Assembly: GCF_001854185.1 (NCBI RefSeq)
Contig: NZ_CP017603.1
Span: 2,790,001-2,854,000 of the forward strand
Origin: Clostridium formicaceticum
GTDB taxonomy: Bacteria; Bacillota; Clostridia; Peptostreptococcales; Natronincolaceae
Reading direction: 5' to 3'
Length of the DNA: 64,000 nt
The notes beneath the pieces were generated by a model that did not search any database, was not told the origin of the DNA, and worked only from the letters and a program-made list of their open reading frames with translations. Made by a program: the position numbers and the translations under genes. This document shows, piece after piece, positions 43,854 to 55,400 of this stretch. Each line of letters opens with the position of its first letter. Position 1 is the stretch's first letter.

Positions 43854-45071
43854 CTATAGCTTTTCTCTTTTGAGAGGCATACTCATACAACGAGGACCCC
43901 CACGACCGCGGGATAGTTCATAGGACTCAAACTCTAGAACCTCCACACCATGTTGTCTTAATGCGGCATTGGTGACATGATTACGATCGTAACAAATAAC
44001 TTTTCCAGGAGAAAGGGCCAAAGTATTGCTACCATCACTCCATTGTTCTCTACCAGCAGCAATGACATCTCCATTACCACAAGGAATTAAATCTACAGCA
44101 GGAAGCTTTAAGTATTTTTTTAGTATAGAAGAAAGCTCGCTAGCTTCGTAGGAAATCTGCAATTCTTTCCCTTTAGATATGCTATAAACATCCAAAGGAG
44201 ATACAATACCTGGATAGATGGTAAACTTATCATAGTCTACCATAGTAAATACTGTGTCTAGATGCATGTAGGCACGGGTTTTAGGTATATCAAAGGCAAG
44301 AACAGTTTCAAAAGGCTCGTTAGAATGAAAAATATTTTTTGTCATTTTTTCAATAGCAACAGCATCTGTACGTTCACTGATACCCACGGCAACTATTTTT
44401 TCAGAAAGAACTAACAAATCTCCACCTTCAATAGGATGACTTTTATCACGATTATACCAGCGTGGAATATTTTGAAATCTTGGATGATAGTCAAATAAAT
44501 ACTTTGCAAACAAGGTTTCTCTATTTCGTGTTGTACTGTGCATCACATTCAGCGTAACACCTTCTCCGATGGAAGCAAAGGGATCTCTCTGAAAATACAA
44601 GTTTGGAATAGGATCAAGGTAAAAAGGATAAGGGTTTCGTACCATATCACCTAGAGATTTCGGATTGATATCAGCCAGTTCCTCTGTTCTCACACCAGCA
44701 ATGCATTTTCGAATCATCTCAAGAGGAGACATAGGAGAAAAAAATTCCCTGAGAGCTTCTTTAATTCCTTCTGTTCCTACAGGGGCTTCTTCCATAAAAT
44801 CCTCCAAAAAGCGATCTCTGACTTCTTTGGAGGCTAGTATTTCTGCCATTAGTTCTGTAAGATATAAAACTTCCGTTCCTTCTTGTCTCAAGAGACCTGC
44901 AAACTGATCATGTTCTTTGCGAGCCTGTTTTAGATATGCAATTTCATCAAAAAGTAATCTTCTTAAATAATCTGGTACAATATTTTCGATTTCTTCTCCT
45001 GGGCAATGCAGCAAAACACTCCTCAATTGACCTATTTCATTATAAACAGAAATGCCTTCATGCTTTGTCAT
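43854..45071 (-). CDS. arcA: Arginine deiminase
   Basis: Converts arginine to citrulline and ammonia, the first step of the ADI pathway. The 405-residue protein has the guanidino-group fold motifs FQRDPFASIG, EGGDLLVLS (catalytic acid), HLDTVFTMVD (catalytic His) and RGRGGPRCMSMPL, where Cys395 is the nucleophile. The N-terminus GQLRSVLLHCPGEEIE is typical. arcB, arcC and arcD are not adjacent, so either the pathway is split or the enzyme is used alone, for example in alkali or acid stress defence. The ATG has AGGTGG 5 nt upstream. Confidence 0.95.
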   Translation of the reverse strand: MTKHEGISVYNEIGQLRSVLLHCPGEEIENIVPDYLRRLLFDEIAYLKQARKEHDQFAGLLRQEGTEVLYLTELMAEILASKEVRDRFLEDFMEEAPVGTEGIKEALREFFSPMSPLEMIRKCIAGVRTEELADINPKSLGDMVRNPYPFYLDPIPNLYFQRDPFASIGEGVTLNVMHSTTRNRETLFAKYLFDYHPRFQNIPRWYNRDKSHPIEGGDLLVLSEKIVAVGISERTDAVAIEKMTKNIFHSNEPFETVLAFDIPKTRAYMHLDTVFTMVDYDKFTIYPGIVSPLDVYSISKGKELQISYEASELSSILKKYLKLPAVDLIPCGNGDVIAAGREQWSDGSNTLALSPGKVICYDRNHVTNAALRQHGVEVLEFESYELSRGRGGPRCMSMPLKREKL

Positions 45072-45333
45072 TACACCACCTATCCTTTCTACTTATTTTA
45101 TTGTTACTTTATTTTTACTATTAAGTATATCATTATATTTTATCCTTCGGTTACAATTCAGTGGGCGTAAAACTTCCCCCTGGATTAAGTCTTATTTTAT
45201 AATATTGAGGACACTTCCTATTCTATAGTGTTACAAATTTGCAGCAGATTTATGAGGAAAGTATAAAAGAAAAATATTATGTAATTCTTAATACATAGTA
45301 GCATAGAAAGGTGAAGGGAATTTCCTTCGCCTT

Positions 45334-47364
45334 TCATTTGTTTTGTACTAAATTAATATTTTCCTTATATTGCAGCTGGTAAAGATGGTAGTAGATTCCT
45401 TTTTGTTGAAGCAACTGTTGATGGTTACCAGATTCTCGAATATGTCCTTTATGTAGCACAATGATCTTATCACAATTCTGTATTGTAGATAAACGATGGG
45501 CAATCGCTATGGTGGTTTTATCTTGTATGACCCTCTTAATCGTGTCTTGAATCAGCCCTTCAGTTTCTGTGTCGATATTGGAAGTAGCCTCATCAAAAAT
45601 TAAGATAGGAGGATTAAAGATTAGCGCTCTAGCGAAAGCCAATAGTTGGCGTTGACCTGTAGAAAAATTGTTTCCTTTTTCTGCAACGGGCTCGTTATAT
45701 TGTTGCGGTAATCTTTCTATAAAATGATGAGCATTTACATATTTTGAAACCTTAATGATCTCATCTTCAGTAAAATCTTTATGATTTAAGACAATATTAT
45801 CTTTAATGGTACCAGTAAACATAAATACGTCTTGCAGAAGGATACCGATGTTTTTTCGCAAATCTTTTAAAGGAATGTTTTTGATATTGATACCATCTAC
45901 TAAAATTTCTCCTTTTTGTATATCATAAAAACGACCAATAAGTTGGATGATGGAAGACTTCCCTGCCCCTGTAGCACCTACAAAGGCGATGGATTCTCCT
46001 GGATGAATTTTAAAACTAATGTCTTTTAAGACCCATTCTTCATCTTGATAAGCAAACCAAACGTTTTTAAATTCGATTTCTCCTTGAAAGCAATGATCTT
46101 TGATTACAGAGGCGCTATCCTTAATAGCGGGTTCTTCATCTAACAATGCAAAAATTCTCTCTGAGGAAGCCATAGCCGATTGAAGTACATTATATTTTTC
46201 TGTTAAATCATTGATAGGTTGAAAAAACTGTTTCATATAATTAATAAAGGCAAAGAGAACACCAAACTCTATATGTTGACGTAGAATCTGTCTTCCTCCA
46301 TACCAAAGAATAATAGCGGTACCTAGTGAATAAATAACCTCCATAGAAGGTCTAAAGATAGCAAAAATAAAGTTTTGTTTTTTATGAGCATCAAGGAGTT
46401 CTTGATTACTTTGATTAAATTCTTGAAACTGTTGTTCTTCTCTATTAAAAATATGTATGGTTTTTATGCCAGAAAAATTTGCGTTTAAAAGAGCGTTGAC
46501 AGTGCCGAGTTTTGTTCTTACCTCTCTATAGACGGCTCTAACCTTAGCACGGAAAAAGGCAGCTGAAATAAGAATGATAGGCACTACGCTAAAAGACAAA
46601 AGGGCTAACTTAACATTCATTTTCAGCATGATAAATATAATGCCACATAAGACAAAAATATCTTTAAATAAATTCACTAAGACACCTGTATACATTTCAT
46701 GTAGTGTCTCGGTATCGTTGGTAACTCTTGTAACCAATTGTCCAATGGAATTTTTATCAAAAAAACTAAGCGGCATTTTTTGGAGCTGTTCAAATAATTG
46801 ATTGCGAATCTGTAAAACAATTTTATTGCTAGTATAATTTAGTAAATAAACTTGTATATAGTTAAAAAGCACTCCTAGGGAAATTAATATAAGATAAAGG
46901 ATACTTAAGATCCCAAGAGCGTGGATATCTTTTTTTAGAAAGGCTCTTACTTCTTCAGAAGACAGGCTTTGAGCTTCAAAGATCTGATCCTCTGTTACTA
47001 ACTGATACTGATGATTCACTTTACTGATATGGTAACTTTCTTCACTGCTGTTAAAAGTACCGTTAATTAAGTAGGTGCTTCCCCCATAGCGTATTAACTG
47101 TAAAGCAGAAGAGGGGATGAAGCTAAAATCAATAGTATCTTCATACTCAGTAATAGGGCGATCATAAACCCTCATATAATCATCTATCGCTATTTTTATA
47201 ATATAGGGACGTGCTATATCAATACCAGCAATTAAAGTTAATAACAATATTGATATTGTTAAAAAAATCCAATAATCTTTAGCATATTTCAAAAGCCGAG
47301 CCATTAATTTAGCATCATAGGATTTGCCTGTAGTTGCTTCGTTAAAACGATGAAAATTTTTCAT
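45334..47364 (-). CDS. Heterodimeric ABC exporter subunit with canonical catalytic Glu (YheH-like)
   Basis: A 676-residue transporter half with six membrane helices and a nucleotide-binding domain. Between helices 1 and 2 there is an extra extracytoplasmic insertion of about 100 residues (about 70-165). Walker A is GATGAGKSS, the signature is the degenerate FSTGQRQ, Walker B is LIFDEATSNID with catalytic Glu. With its partner 14 bp upstream it matches TM287/288- and YheIH-type multidrug exporters, which have one working and one degenerate ATP site. Substrate unknown. Confidence 0.88.
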   Translation of the reverse strand: MKNFHRFNEATTGKSYDAKLMARLLKYAKDYWIFLTISILLLTLIAGIDIARPYIIKIAIDDYMRVYDRPITEYEDTIDFSFIPSSALQLIRYGGSTYLINGTFNSSEESYHISKVNHQYQLVTEDQIFEAQSLSSEEVRAFLKKDIHALGILSILYLILISLGVLFNYIQVYLLNYTSNKIVLQIRNQLFEQLQKMPLSFFDKNSIGQLVTRVTNDTETLHEMYTGVLVNLFKDIFVLCGIIFIMLKMNVKLALLSFSVVPIILISAAFFRAKVRAVYREVRTKLGTVNALLNANFSGIKTIHIFNREEQQFQEFNQSNQELLDAHKKQNFIFAIFRPSMEVIYSLGTAIILWYGGRQILRQHIEFGVLFAFINYMKQFFQPINDLTEKYNVLQSAMASSERIFALLDEEPAIKDSASVIKDHCFQGEIEFKNVWFAYQDEEWVLKDISFKIHPGESIAFVGATGAGKSSIIQLIGRFYDIQKGEILVDGINIKNIPLKDLRKNIGILLQDVFMFTGTIKDNIVLNHKDFTEDEIIKVSKYVNAHHFIERLPQQYNEPVAEKGNNFSTGQRQLLAFARALIFNPPILIFDEATSNIDTETEGLIQDTIKRVIQDKTTIAIAHRLSTIQNCDKIIVLHKGHIRESGNHQQLLQQKGIYYHLYQLQYKENINLVQNK

Positions 47365-47378
47365 AAAATCACCTATCT

Positions 47379-49127
47379 TTATTCCATATTTATCTTTTCT
47401 TCCAACAGCTGTTTTTCATAAAAATCATGATATAGGCCCCTATAGGATAATAAATCTTCATGGGTACCTTCTTCTATGATAACACCATTATCTAGGAGGA
47501 TAATTTTATCGCAGTGTTTTAAAGTAGAAACGCGATGAGCGATGATGATTGTGGTTTTATCCTTTACCTCATTTTTTAACGCTGTCAATATTTTTTCTTC
47601 TGTATGGGTATCCACTGCTGATAGACAATCATCTAAAATTAAAATTTTGCTTTTTTTCATTAAAGCTCTTGCAATAGAAACCCTCTGTCTCTGCCCCCCT
47701 GATAGGGTAACACCTTTTTCTCCCACCATAGTTTCATAGCCTTTTGGGAAGCTCATAATATCTTCATGTATTCCTGCTATTGCAGCAGCTTGTTGAATTT
47801 CTTCGATCTTATAATGATCTATACCAAATCCTATATTCTCCATAATTGTAGTAGAAAATAAAAAGCTGTCTTGGTCTACAAAGGCAATATGCTCCCTCAA
47901 ACTTTTCAAAGGAATTCCTTCAATAGGATATCCCCCTAAAAAGATATTACCTTTATTGCTATCATAAAGCCTTAACAATAAGTTTGCGATGGTGGTTTTT
48001 CCGCTGCCGGTTCTGCCGATAACGCCTACTTTAAAACCCTGTGGAATCTCTATAGAAAAGTTATTGAGGGCATAATGTTGGGTATTAGGATATTTAAAGA
48101 AAATTTGATTGAAAAGGATAGAAGCCTCTATTTCATCAGGTTTTAGTTTAATATCACTATCTTTGATCTCAGGTTTTTCTTCCAAAATTTTATTTAGTCT
48201 TTCCATAGAGGCGCTGCCTCTTTGCATAACATTGATTACCCAACCAATAGCAGAAATAGAGGATACTAATAAACCTAGATAAGTAATAAAAGCAACAAAG
48301 TCGCCTAAAAGCATGCCTCCTTCGATCACCAATCCTCCCCCATACCAAATAGCGATAATAAAGCTTAGAGAAGATAAAAACTGCACAAGAGGATGAAAAA
48401 TTCCAAATAACTTAGCTAATTCCATATTTCTATCAAAAAGTGCCTCGCTTTTTTTATTAAATTGTGCAATCTCAGTATCTTCTTGTACAAAGGCTTTGAT
48501 TACACGTACTCCTGCTAAATTTTCCTGGGTCTTATCTGTCACAGTTGCGAAGGTCTCTTGTACAGATTTGAATTTGGTATGAATTTCTTTACCGAATTTT
48601 GTCATAGAGAATATTAAGAGGGGCATGGGTAATAAAGCCAAAAGTGTTAGTCTAAGATTTATGGTTACAGCCATCATCACCATAGCTGTAATATTTAAAA
48701 AAATAGCATCTGTCATAGCTACAATTCCTGGGCCAAAGGCCATTCTTACCGCATGAATATCATTCGTAAGATGTGCCATTAAGTCTCCGGTTTTGTGCTG
48801 ATTATAATAGTTTGTAGATAGGGTAAGTAAATGGGAAAAAAGCCTATTTCTTAAGTGATATTCCAACTCCCTAGAGGCTCCTATAATCAGCATTCTCCAT
48901 AAAAATCGAAAAAAACCAATACCAATGCCTATGAGAAGAATATAAAGACTATACATAAGTACATCGTTGCTGGTTAAATGATTTTTCTGTAGTTGATTGG
49001 TTATACTTCTTAGTACTTCTGGGATAAAGAGTTGTAGTATATCTACAAACAATAACCATAAAATGCCTAGAAGGTAGGGCCACTTATTTTTAATAAGAAA
49101 AGGTTTTAGTGTTTTAAAACTATACAT
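47379..49127 (-). CDS. Heterodimeric ABC exporter subunit with degenerate ATP site (YheI-like)
   Basis: A 582-residue transporter half with six membrane helices, Walker A GRTGSGKTT, the canonical signature LSGGQRQ and Walker B LILDDCLSAVD, where Asp replaces the catalytic Glu. The complementary defects in the two subunits (signature in one, Glu in the other) are the hallmark of heterodimeric exporters. I chose ATG 49127 over GTG 49136, because the latter overlaps the AGAGGTG ribosome binding site. It is transcribed first in the two-gene operon. Confidence 0.88.
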   Translation of the reverse strand: MYSFKTLKPFLIKNKWPYLLGILWLLFVDILQLFIPEVLRSITNQLQKNHLTSNDVLMYSLYILLIGIGIGFFRFLWRMLIIGASRELEYHLRNRLFSHLLTLSTNYYNQHKTGDLMAHLTNDIHAVRMAFGPGIVAMTDAIFLNITAMVMMAVTINLRLTLLALLPMPLLIFSMTKFGKEIHTKFKSVQETFATVTDKTQENLAGVRVIKAFVQEDTEIAQFNKKSEALFDRNMELAKLFGIFHPLVQFLSSLSFIIAIWYGGGLVIEGGMLLGDFVAFITYLGLLVSSISAIGWVINVMQRGSASMERLNKILEEKPEIKDSDIKLKPDEIEASILFNQIFFKYPNTQHYALNNFSIEIPQGFKVGVIGRTGSGKTTIANLLLRLYDSNKGNIFLGGYPIEGIPLKSLREHIAFVDQDSFLFSTTIMENIGFGIDHYKIEEIQQAAAIAGIHEDIMSFPKGYETMVGEKGVTLSGGQRQRVSIARALMKKSKILILDDCLSAVDTHTEEKILTALKNEVKDKTTIIIAHRVSTLKHCDKIILLDNGVIIEEGTHEDLLSYRGLYHDFYEKQLLEEKINME

Positions 49128-49373
49128 ATCCTTCACCTCTGAATATAGCCTTTATAAATTCATTATATTTTATACCAAGCGATGACATACATCAAGTTTA
49201 TATCCTATTTAAGAAAAAAAGTTTTTATATAAATAACAACTTTTTAAAATATTCCTTTATATTCTTTATATTATGAAGGAAGCTGAAAAATTATTTTTTT
49301 GATACATAATTGATATTTTAATTTGCAAAACTAACAGTAGCAACAATAATAAAATATAAAGGAGTGTTATAGG

Positions 49374-49565
49374 ATGAATCTTGAGACAAAAGATATGATT
49401 ACAAAAAAATTATTAGATGCACAGGAAATGGTAAGGGATTATGAAATGTTTTCAAAGCATACGGATGATAAGGATGTGGCAGAAACTTTTAAAAATTTAG
49501 CAGAAGAAGCTGGTATGCAGGCTAGAACCCTTCAAAAATTAGTAGATAAGTATAAGAGAGACTAA
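49374..49565 (+). CDS. Hypothetical 63-aa helical protein
   Basis: A small two-helix protein (KDMITKKLLDAQEMVRDYEM, then DKDVAETFKNLAEEAGMQAR). The arrangement resembles half of a ferritin-like bundle, but no metal ligand set is evident, so I leave it unnamed. AAAGGAG lies 9 nt before ATG 49374. A small hairpin AGGCACG/CGTGCCT (49570-49588) follows the stop. Confidence 0.6.
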   Translation: MNLETKDMITKKLLDAQEMVRDYEMFSKHTDDKDVAETFKNLAEEAGMQARTLQKLVDKYKRD

Positions 49566-49607
49566 AAGCAGGCACGAATTACGTGCCTCAATTATTTTCC
49601 ATTGCTT

Positions 49608-49636
49608 TTGTAAGAAATACAAACATATGGTATAAT
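49608..49636 (+). promoter_or_regulatory. Promoter of the MocR-type regulator gene
   Basis: TTGTAA (49608-49613) and TATAAT (49631-49636) 17 bp apart. Confidence 0.65.
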
Positions 49637-49680
49637 GTAATAAAATTGTATGGAAACATTTAAAGTGATGGTGATGAAGA

Positions 49681-51156
49681 ATGAAACTATTTGAAAAAAT
49701 TAAGTTAGATAAAGACGTATCTTCGCAGCATTTATATATACAGCTATACAAAGCTCTAAAGGGTTTCATCGTGGAGGGGAAGTTGAAGAAGGGGGACAGA
49801 CTTCCTCCTATCAGAAAATTATCAGAGATGTTAGAAGTAAACAATGTTACTGTTGTTAGCAGCTATAGAATGTTGGAAGAAGAAAAGTTAGTTTATAAAA
49901 AAATAGGTAGTGGTACTTATGTAGCCTTTGATCTTCACAATAATGAGGGATTTGATCACGGGCCAAAAACTTCCTTGATAGAACAGGGACACATTCAGCT
50001 AGAAAAAAATACGATAAATTTTGCCAGTGCTACACCGTCTACTGATTTATTTCCTGTAGATGATTTTAAAGAAGTATTAAATGAAGTATTAGACCGTGAC
50101 AAGGGCTCGGCCTTCGGTTATCAGGAAAGTCAAGGATATTACCCTTTGAGACTTGCTTTAAAGGAATACATAGATAATTACAATATTATTACAGATATAA
50201 ATAACATTCAGATTATCTCTGGAGCGCAACAAGGAATTGATATTATTGCTAAAGGGTTACTGAACTATGGAGATTATGTGATGATAGAAGGACCTTCTTA
50301 TAGGGGAGCTATGGCGGTTTTTGAATCTAGAGGCGCAAAAATTATAGATATACCTTTAGAAAAAGACGGCTTAAATCTACAGGATTTAGAAAAGAAAATT
50401 ATTGCCTATCAACCGAAATTTTTGTATATGATGCCTAATTTTCAAAATCCAACAGGGATTTCTTATAGTTTAGAAAAAAAGAAAAAAATATTAGAGATTG
50501 CAGAAAAGTACCATTTGTTAATTGTGGAGGATGATTATTTAAGTGATTTAAATTTCTATAACAACGAAAATATTACACTAAAGAGCTTGGATCACAAAGA
50601 TTTGGTAATATATATAAAGAGCTTTTCTAAAATTCTTATGCCGGGTTTAAGACTTGGTTTTTTAGTGGTACCAAGACTTGTTTATGGAGAGGTGCTATTG
50701 GCAAAACATACAACAGATATTTCTACATCGGGACTTTTGCAAAGAGCCTTAGAATTATATTTAAAAAAAGGTACTTGGCAACAGCATATTCGGTATATGG
50801 GTACTCAGTATATGGAAAGATTTGAAGCAATGGTTAGGAGTATAAAAGAATATATGCCTCAGGAGGTAGAATATACCTTACCAAAGGGTGGTGTAAACTT
50901 TTGGTTTAAGTTACCGAAAGGATTATCTTCTAAGGAATTATATGAGATGACGGTAAAGCAAAAGATTGTTTTTGCCCCAGGACATTTGTTTTTCTTAAAT
51001 AATAAAGAAACTTCTTATTTTCGATTAAGTACTGCAGCAGTAAACGTCGATGAAATTAAATATGGTATAAAAGAACTTAGTGACATGATTAATGTCTTTA
51101 TGAGAAAAGAAAATCATCATTCTACACAGACAAATGAGTATACACCTATATTATAA
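49681..51156 (+). CDS. MocR-type regulator: GntR HTH plus aminotransferase-like domain
   Basis: A 491-residue PLP-binding transcription factor. Residues 10-75 are a GntR winged helix (KKGDRLPPIRKLSEMLEVNN), the rest a class I aminotransferase fold with MPNFQNPTG, VEDDY and IKSFSKILMPGLRLG, where Lys forms the PLP aldimine. Known relatives are GabR, PdxR and TauR. The regulated pathway is not evident; the adjacent lipid kinase gene is probably unrelated. No divergent target gene is present, unlike many MocR loci. Confidence 0.88.
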   Translation: MKLFEKIKLDKDVSSQHLYIQLYKALKGFIVEGKLKKGDRLPPIRKLSEMLEVNNVTVVSSYRMLEEEKLVYKKIGSGTYVAFDLHNNEGFDHGPKTSLIEQGHIQLEKNTINFASATPSTDLFPVDDFKEVLNEVLDRDKGSAFGYQESQGYYPLRLALKEYIDNYNIITDINNIQIISGAQQGIDIIAKGLLNYGDYVMIEGPSYRGAMAVFESRGAKIIDIPLEKDGLNLQDLEKKIIAYQPKFLYMMPNFQNPTGISYSLEKKKKILEIAEKYHLLIVEDDYLSDLNFYNNENITLKSLDHKDLVIYIKSFSKILMPGLRLGFLVVPRLVYGEVLLAKHTTDISTSGLLQRALELYLKKGTWQQHIRYMGTQYMERFEAMVRSIKEYMPQEVEYTLPKGGVNFWFKLPKGLSSKELYEMTVKQKIVFAPGHLFFLNNKETSYFRLSTAAVNVDEIKYGIKELSDMINVFMRKENHHSTQTNEYTPIL

Positions 51157-51212
51157 TATGATATATTAGACATAGATAAAAGTAAAAGAAGTTGTTGGTG
51201 GAAGGGGATACT

Positions 51213-52103
51213 ATGGAAAGAATTCAAATTATTTGTAATCCTAATGCTGGAAGACAAATAGTGCAAAAAAACATTCCTAAATTGGTAGAGCTTTTAAAAA
51301 AAGGTGGAAGAAAACAGGTAGATGTGGTTTATACGATGGAGCATTTACATGCAAAAAAATTAGCTTTTGAAAATGCCGGTAAGTACGATTTAATCATAGC
51401 AGTTGGAGGAGATGGAACAGTAAATGAAGTAGTAAATGGTATCATGGAGAGTGATATTAAACCTGCTTTAGCGATATACCCTGCTGGAACTGTCAATGAT
51501 TTCGGCAGCTATTTGAAAGTCCCTCGTCATGTAGATGAATTTAGTAAAATGATTCTTCAGGGAAACCTCATGAAGGTGGACGTTGGTAAAGGAGGAGAAC
51601 GGTACTTCTTAAATGTAGCAGCGGCAGGCCTACTACCAGAGGTTGCTCATAAAGTTTCTTCTGAGGCTAAAACTGTGATGGGAAAGTTCGCTTATTATAT
51701 AGAAGGAATTAAAGAATTTTCAAAACTAATGTTTAGACCAGTAAAAATAAAAGTTCAAACCAACGGTCATGAGGAAGAAAAAGAAATCTTATTTTTTATC
51801 ATAGCCAATAGTCCCTCCGTAGGAGGGTTTAAATATATTGCGCCCCAGGCTAAAGTAGATGATGGGCAGCTGGATTTGTTGATTGTGGAGCATAGTCAAT
51901 TAAAGGATGTAGCAACGATATTTCTAAAAATTTTCACCGGAGCTCATGCGAAACATCCAGCATTAAAATATTTACAGGTGCAGGAGTTTACCATCCACAG
52001 TGATGATGCAATTGATTTAGATTTAGACGGAGAATTTGGAGGGAGATTGCCCACAAATTTCACTGTTGTAAAACAGGGACTAAACATAGTGATACCTAAA
52101 TAA
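51213..52103 (+). CDS. Diacylglycerol-kinase-like lipid kinase (YegS/BmrU family)
   Basis: A 296-residue lipid kinase with IICNPNAGR at the start, the nucleotide-binding AVGGDGTVNEVVNGIM and IYPAGTVNDFGSYL, and the C-terminal DLDLDGEFGG loop of the DagK_cat family. It phosphorylates diacylglycerol or a related lipid in family members; the exact substrate here is unknown. I chose ATG 51213 (GGAAGGGG upstream) over TTG 51192. Confidence 0.87.
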   Translation: MERIQIICNPNAGRQIVQKNIPKLVELLKKGGRKQVDVVYTMEHLHAKKLAFENAGKYDLIIAVGGDGTVNEVVNGIMESDIKPALAIYPAGTVNDFGSYLKVPRHVDEFSKMILQGNLMKVDVGKGGERYFLNVAAAGLLPEVAHKVSSEAKTVMGKFAYYIEGIKEFSKLMFRPVKIKVQTNGHEEEKEILFFIIANSPSVGGFKYIAPQAKVDDGQLDLLIVEHSQLKDVATIFLKIFTGAHAKHPALKYLQVQEFTIHSDDAIDLDLDGEFGGRLPTNFTVVKQGLNIVIPK

Positions 52104-52111
52104 AAATAACT

Positions 52112-52133
52112 AAGGTTGAGGTACCTCAACCTT
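52112..52133. terminator. 22-nt perfect palindrome after the lipid kinase
   Basis: AAGGTTGAGGTACCTCAACCTT, without a clear T-run; a weak terminator or processing site. The following 200 bp to the next promoter contain one hairpin (CAAGG/CCTTG, about 52234-52257) and no gene. Confidence 0.5.
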
Positions 52134-52336
52134 AAACCAGTTTTTGATTATTCTTTTAAAAAATGAATAACTATACATCTTGAATTTCAATTTGCTAAAA
52201 ACTTTATTTACAGCATTTACTTGTGTTTTTTAGTCAAGGGTGAAACCCATAGACCTTGGCTATTAAAATTTAGGTTTAGAGCATATAACTATAAGGTATC
52301 GATTTTAACAAAAGACCTATAGGCTGACAAAGAAAA

Positions 52337-52365
52337 TTTCCAAAAAATCAAAAATATGGTACAAT
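52337..52365 (+). promoter_or_regulatory. Predicted promoter of the large signalling protein gene
   Basis: TTTCCA (52337-52342) and TACAAT (52360-52365), 17 bp apart, 92 bp before the start codon. Confidence 0.5.
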
Positions 52366-52456
52366 AGTCCTAGTTAGTAATATAAATGTTTATTACATAT
52401 ATATAGATATATGTTTCGTTTTGGTAACAAAAAATGTTTTTTAGGGATGGGATACT

Positions 52457-55400
52457 ATGGAACTAATTAACAATAGATATAAAATCATTCAATCTTTAGA
52501 AACGAATCAAAAGCAATATGTTGCAATAGATCTATTTAAAGGAGAGCAAAAAGTTTTTTTATATATTGTTGATGATATTAAGCTCAATAAAGAATTTATT
52601 AATTATTGTATAACTTATTTTTATGAAATTTCTTCTCTAATTCATCCCAATATTCTTTCAGTCTATCATTTTAATATTATAGAAACCATTGATGATCAAC
52701 CTATGAAGAAAACAAAGTATTATTATACGACGGAATACGTTAATAATGAAAAATCTTTAAAGGTGGATACTCCTTTTGATAAGAATAAACTATTACTGTT
52801 GTATCGCCAAATTTTTAGTGGGATAGAGTTTTTACATTTTCATGGAATGATCTATAAGTTTATAAGTTTGGAAACATTATTTATACAAGAATCTGAGGAT
52901 GGTTTTACAGTTAAGCTTTTAGATCTAATCACGATTAAAAAGAAAGAAATAGATAAAAAGTATAGAGAATTTTCTACTGATTCTTTTATAGCGCCAGAGG
53001 TAGTTTGTGACTTTGCTTTAGGAAATTATACTGACATTTACTCTTTAGGAGGAATATTGTACTATTTTTACACCTTAGAAGTTGTCAGTGCCAGTAGGTT
53101 AACGCAAAAGATTAATTATTTTCACTGGAATGGTGAGAAAAGTTGGGAAATAACCTTGTTTAAGTTAATTCAAAGGATGATTCATACTGACTTAAGCGAT
53201 CGGTTTCACACCATTTATCAAGTAAACGAAGAAATCGTGAAATTATATGGCATAGAAGAAAAATTCGAAAATCAGAAACAACTAGAGAAGTTAAACTTTA
53301 AAACCCCTATCATAGGAAGAGATAAAGAACTACAACAAATACTTTCTCTACAGAAGTCAAATAAAGATAGTCTGGATGAAAATTATAAAAGCTTAGTACT
53401 AATTCATGGAGATGAGGGTATCGGTAAAACTAGACTAATAAAAGAAGTTTTGTACAGAGTAAGATTAGAAAAACATAAAACCTTTAACACCAGGATTTTA
53501 TCAGAAACGCAAGACTTTTATAGTGTAATACCAAAACTTATAAGGCAAATGCTAAGTTTAGCTACGCCAAATATTATAGAAAAATATTATATTGAGCTGC
53601 TTAGATTGACACCGGAAATTGGTGTCAATAAAAATATTACCTATGATACAGAACTGTCAGAAGATAAGGAAATATTAAGACTCTATGATAGAGTGACAAA
53701 CTTTATTATAGATTTATCTTTAAAACACCCTATCATGATTACATTGGATGATATACATTTGGCGGATGTATCTGTTGTTAGGTTTGTAGACTATTTTCAT
53801 AGTATTAATACTATGAAGAAAGCTTCAGTGACAATCATTGCTACATTTAACAAGGAAAACCATCGCTATACTGAAATAGAAGAGTATATAAAAAGATGGT
53901 CTAGGTTGGATTATATTCTTGATATTAAGCTAGGAAGACTTACAGTTGAAGAAACAGCAAAACTAATAAAGCACATATTAGGCTGCAGCAAAGAACCCTT
54001 AGATTTTGCTACAGAAGTGATGAAGGATACAGAAGGAAACCCTGGTGTTATAGAGGAGCTATTAGAAGAGCTCTATGCTCAAAACCTATTGACCGTGGAT
54101 TATTATGATGTTCATAAAGGGTGGTTGTGGAGAGTAACAGAAGATGATTACTCAAAAATAAAGCTATCGAAGGGCTTTGATCAAGCCCTATTAAAACAGA
54201 TAGATGGGATAGATGATGTACAAAAAAAAGTATTAAAAATCATGGCGGTGTTTAAAACTTCCGTATCTTTAGAGATTATTACTAAATTGTTAGGAGAAGA
54301 TGAAAACTATATTAATCACATTGATCGTTTAGTGGCATTAAAAGTTTTAGATGAGAAATTAGAGGATTGGGGATATGCTTATAGTTTTCATAGTAAGCAG
54401 TTAAAGTACTATATCTATTATAATATAGACAAAGAAGAAAAAAGAAGGTTACATGTTCTTATAAGTGAAATATTAGAAAAGCTTTATAAAAAAGAAGATA
54501 GAGAGAATAAAGAAGAATTGATTTATCATTTACTACAGTCAAATCAACGGGATAAAGCGATACATTATTGTATAGAGGCTGGGGATGGAATGTGCCGCTT
54601 GAGGATTTATACAGAAGCGTTAACTTTTTATGAAAATGCGTACAGACTGCTAGGGGAAAACGATGAACGAAAGCTACAAATTTTAATTAAACTAGGAAAT
54701 ACCTACCAAAGACAAGGAAAAAGTGAAAAAGCTATTCACTATTATAGGGAAGCAGTTTATTTGGCTGAAGCAGAAGGAGCCTACAAAGCCCTTATCGATA
54801 TAAAAAATAAAATAGGCTATATTTATCTGCTGAAGAATCAATTGAAGGAAGCTATTAACAGATTTGAAGAAAATATAGAAATGGCAGAAAATCATAGTTA
54901 TTTCCGAGGATTATTAGAGGCGGGTTATCTTTTGAGTACAGTATATATAAGTACTAGAAGAATAAAAAAGGCTGAGTTTCTTTGTAATACATACCTTAAT
55001 CTAGCTTATAGTCATAACAGCTTGGAATATATAGGTTTATTCTTGAACCAAAAGGGTGTTATAAAGCATTTAAGAAGCGATGCTCTAGAAGCGATTAGGT
55101 TTTTTAAAGATAGTATAGGCTATTTTGAAAAAGCTAACAAAACCCAAGAAATAGCAGGTACCTTAAACAATATAGGAAATGTTTTTGTAGAGTATTTTCA
55201 AAATAGTGAAAATGCTAGAAAGTATTATGACAAAGCATTAAAAATTGCTCAACAGTATAACGATTTTGAAATGATGATAAAAATCTATAATAGCATAGCT
55301 GTTGCTTATATTTTAGAAGAGGAATATGAAAAGGCAATAGAATTGTTAACAAAAAACACCTCTCTATCATTAAACTTTCCAGACCACACGACAAGATTTC

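Noticed and set aside
52230-52262. Possible c-di-GMP riboswitch before the GGDEF gene
   Set aside because: Only a simple CAAGG/CCTTG hairpin with GTGAAACC is present; the conserved core of c-di-GMP-I or -II RNAs is missing, and it lies upstream of the predicted promoter.
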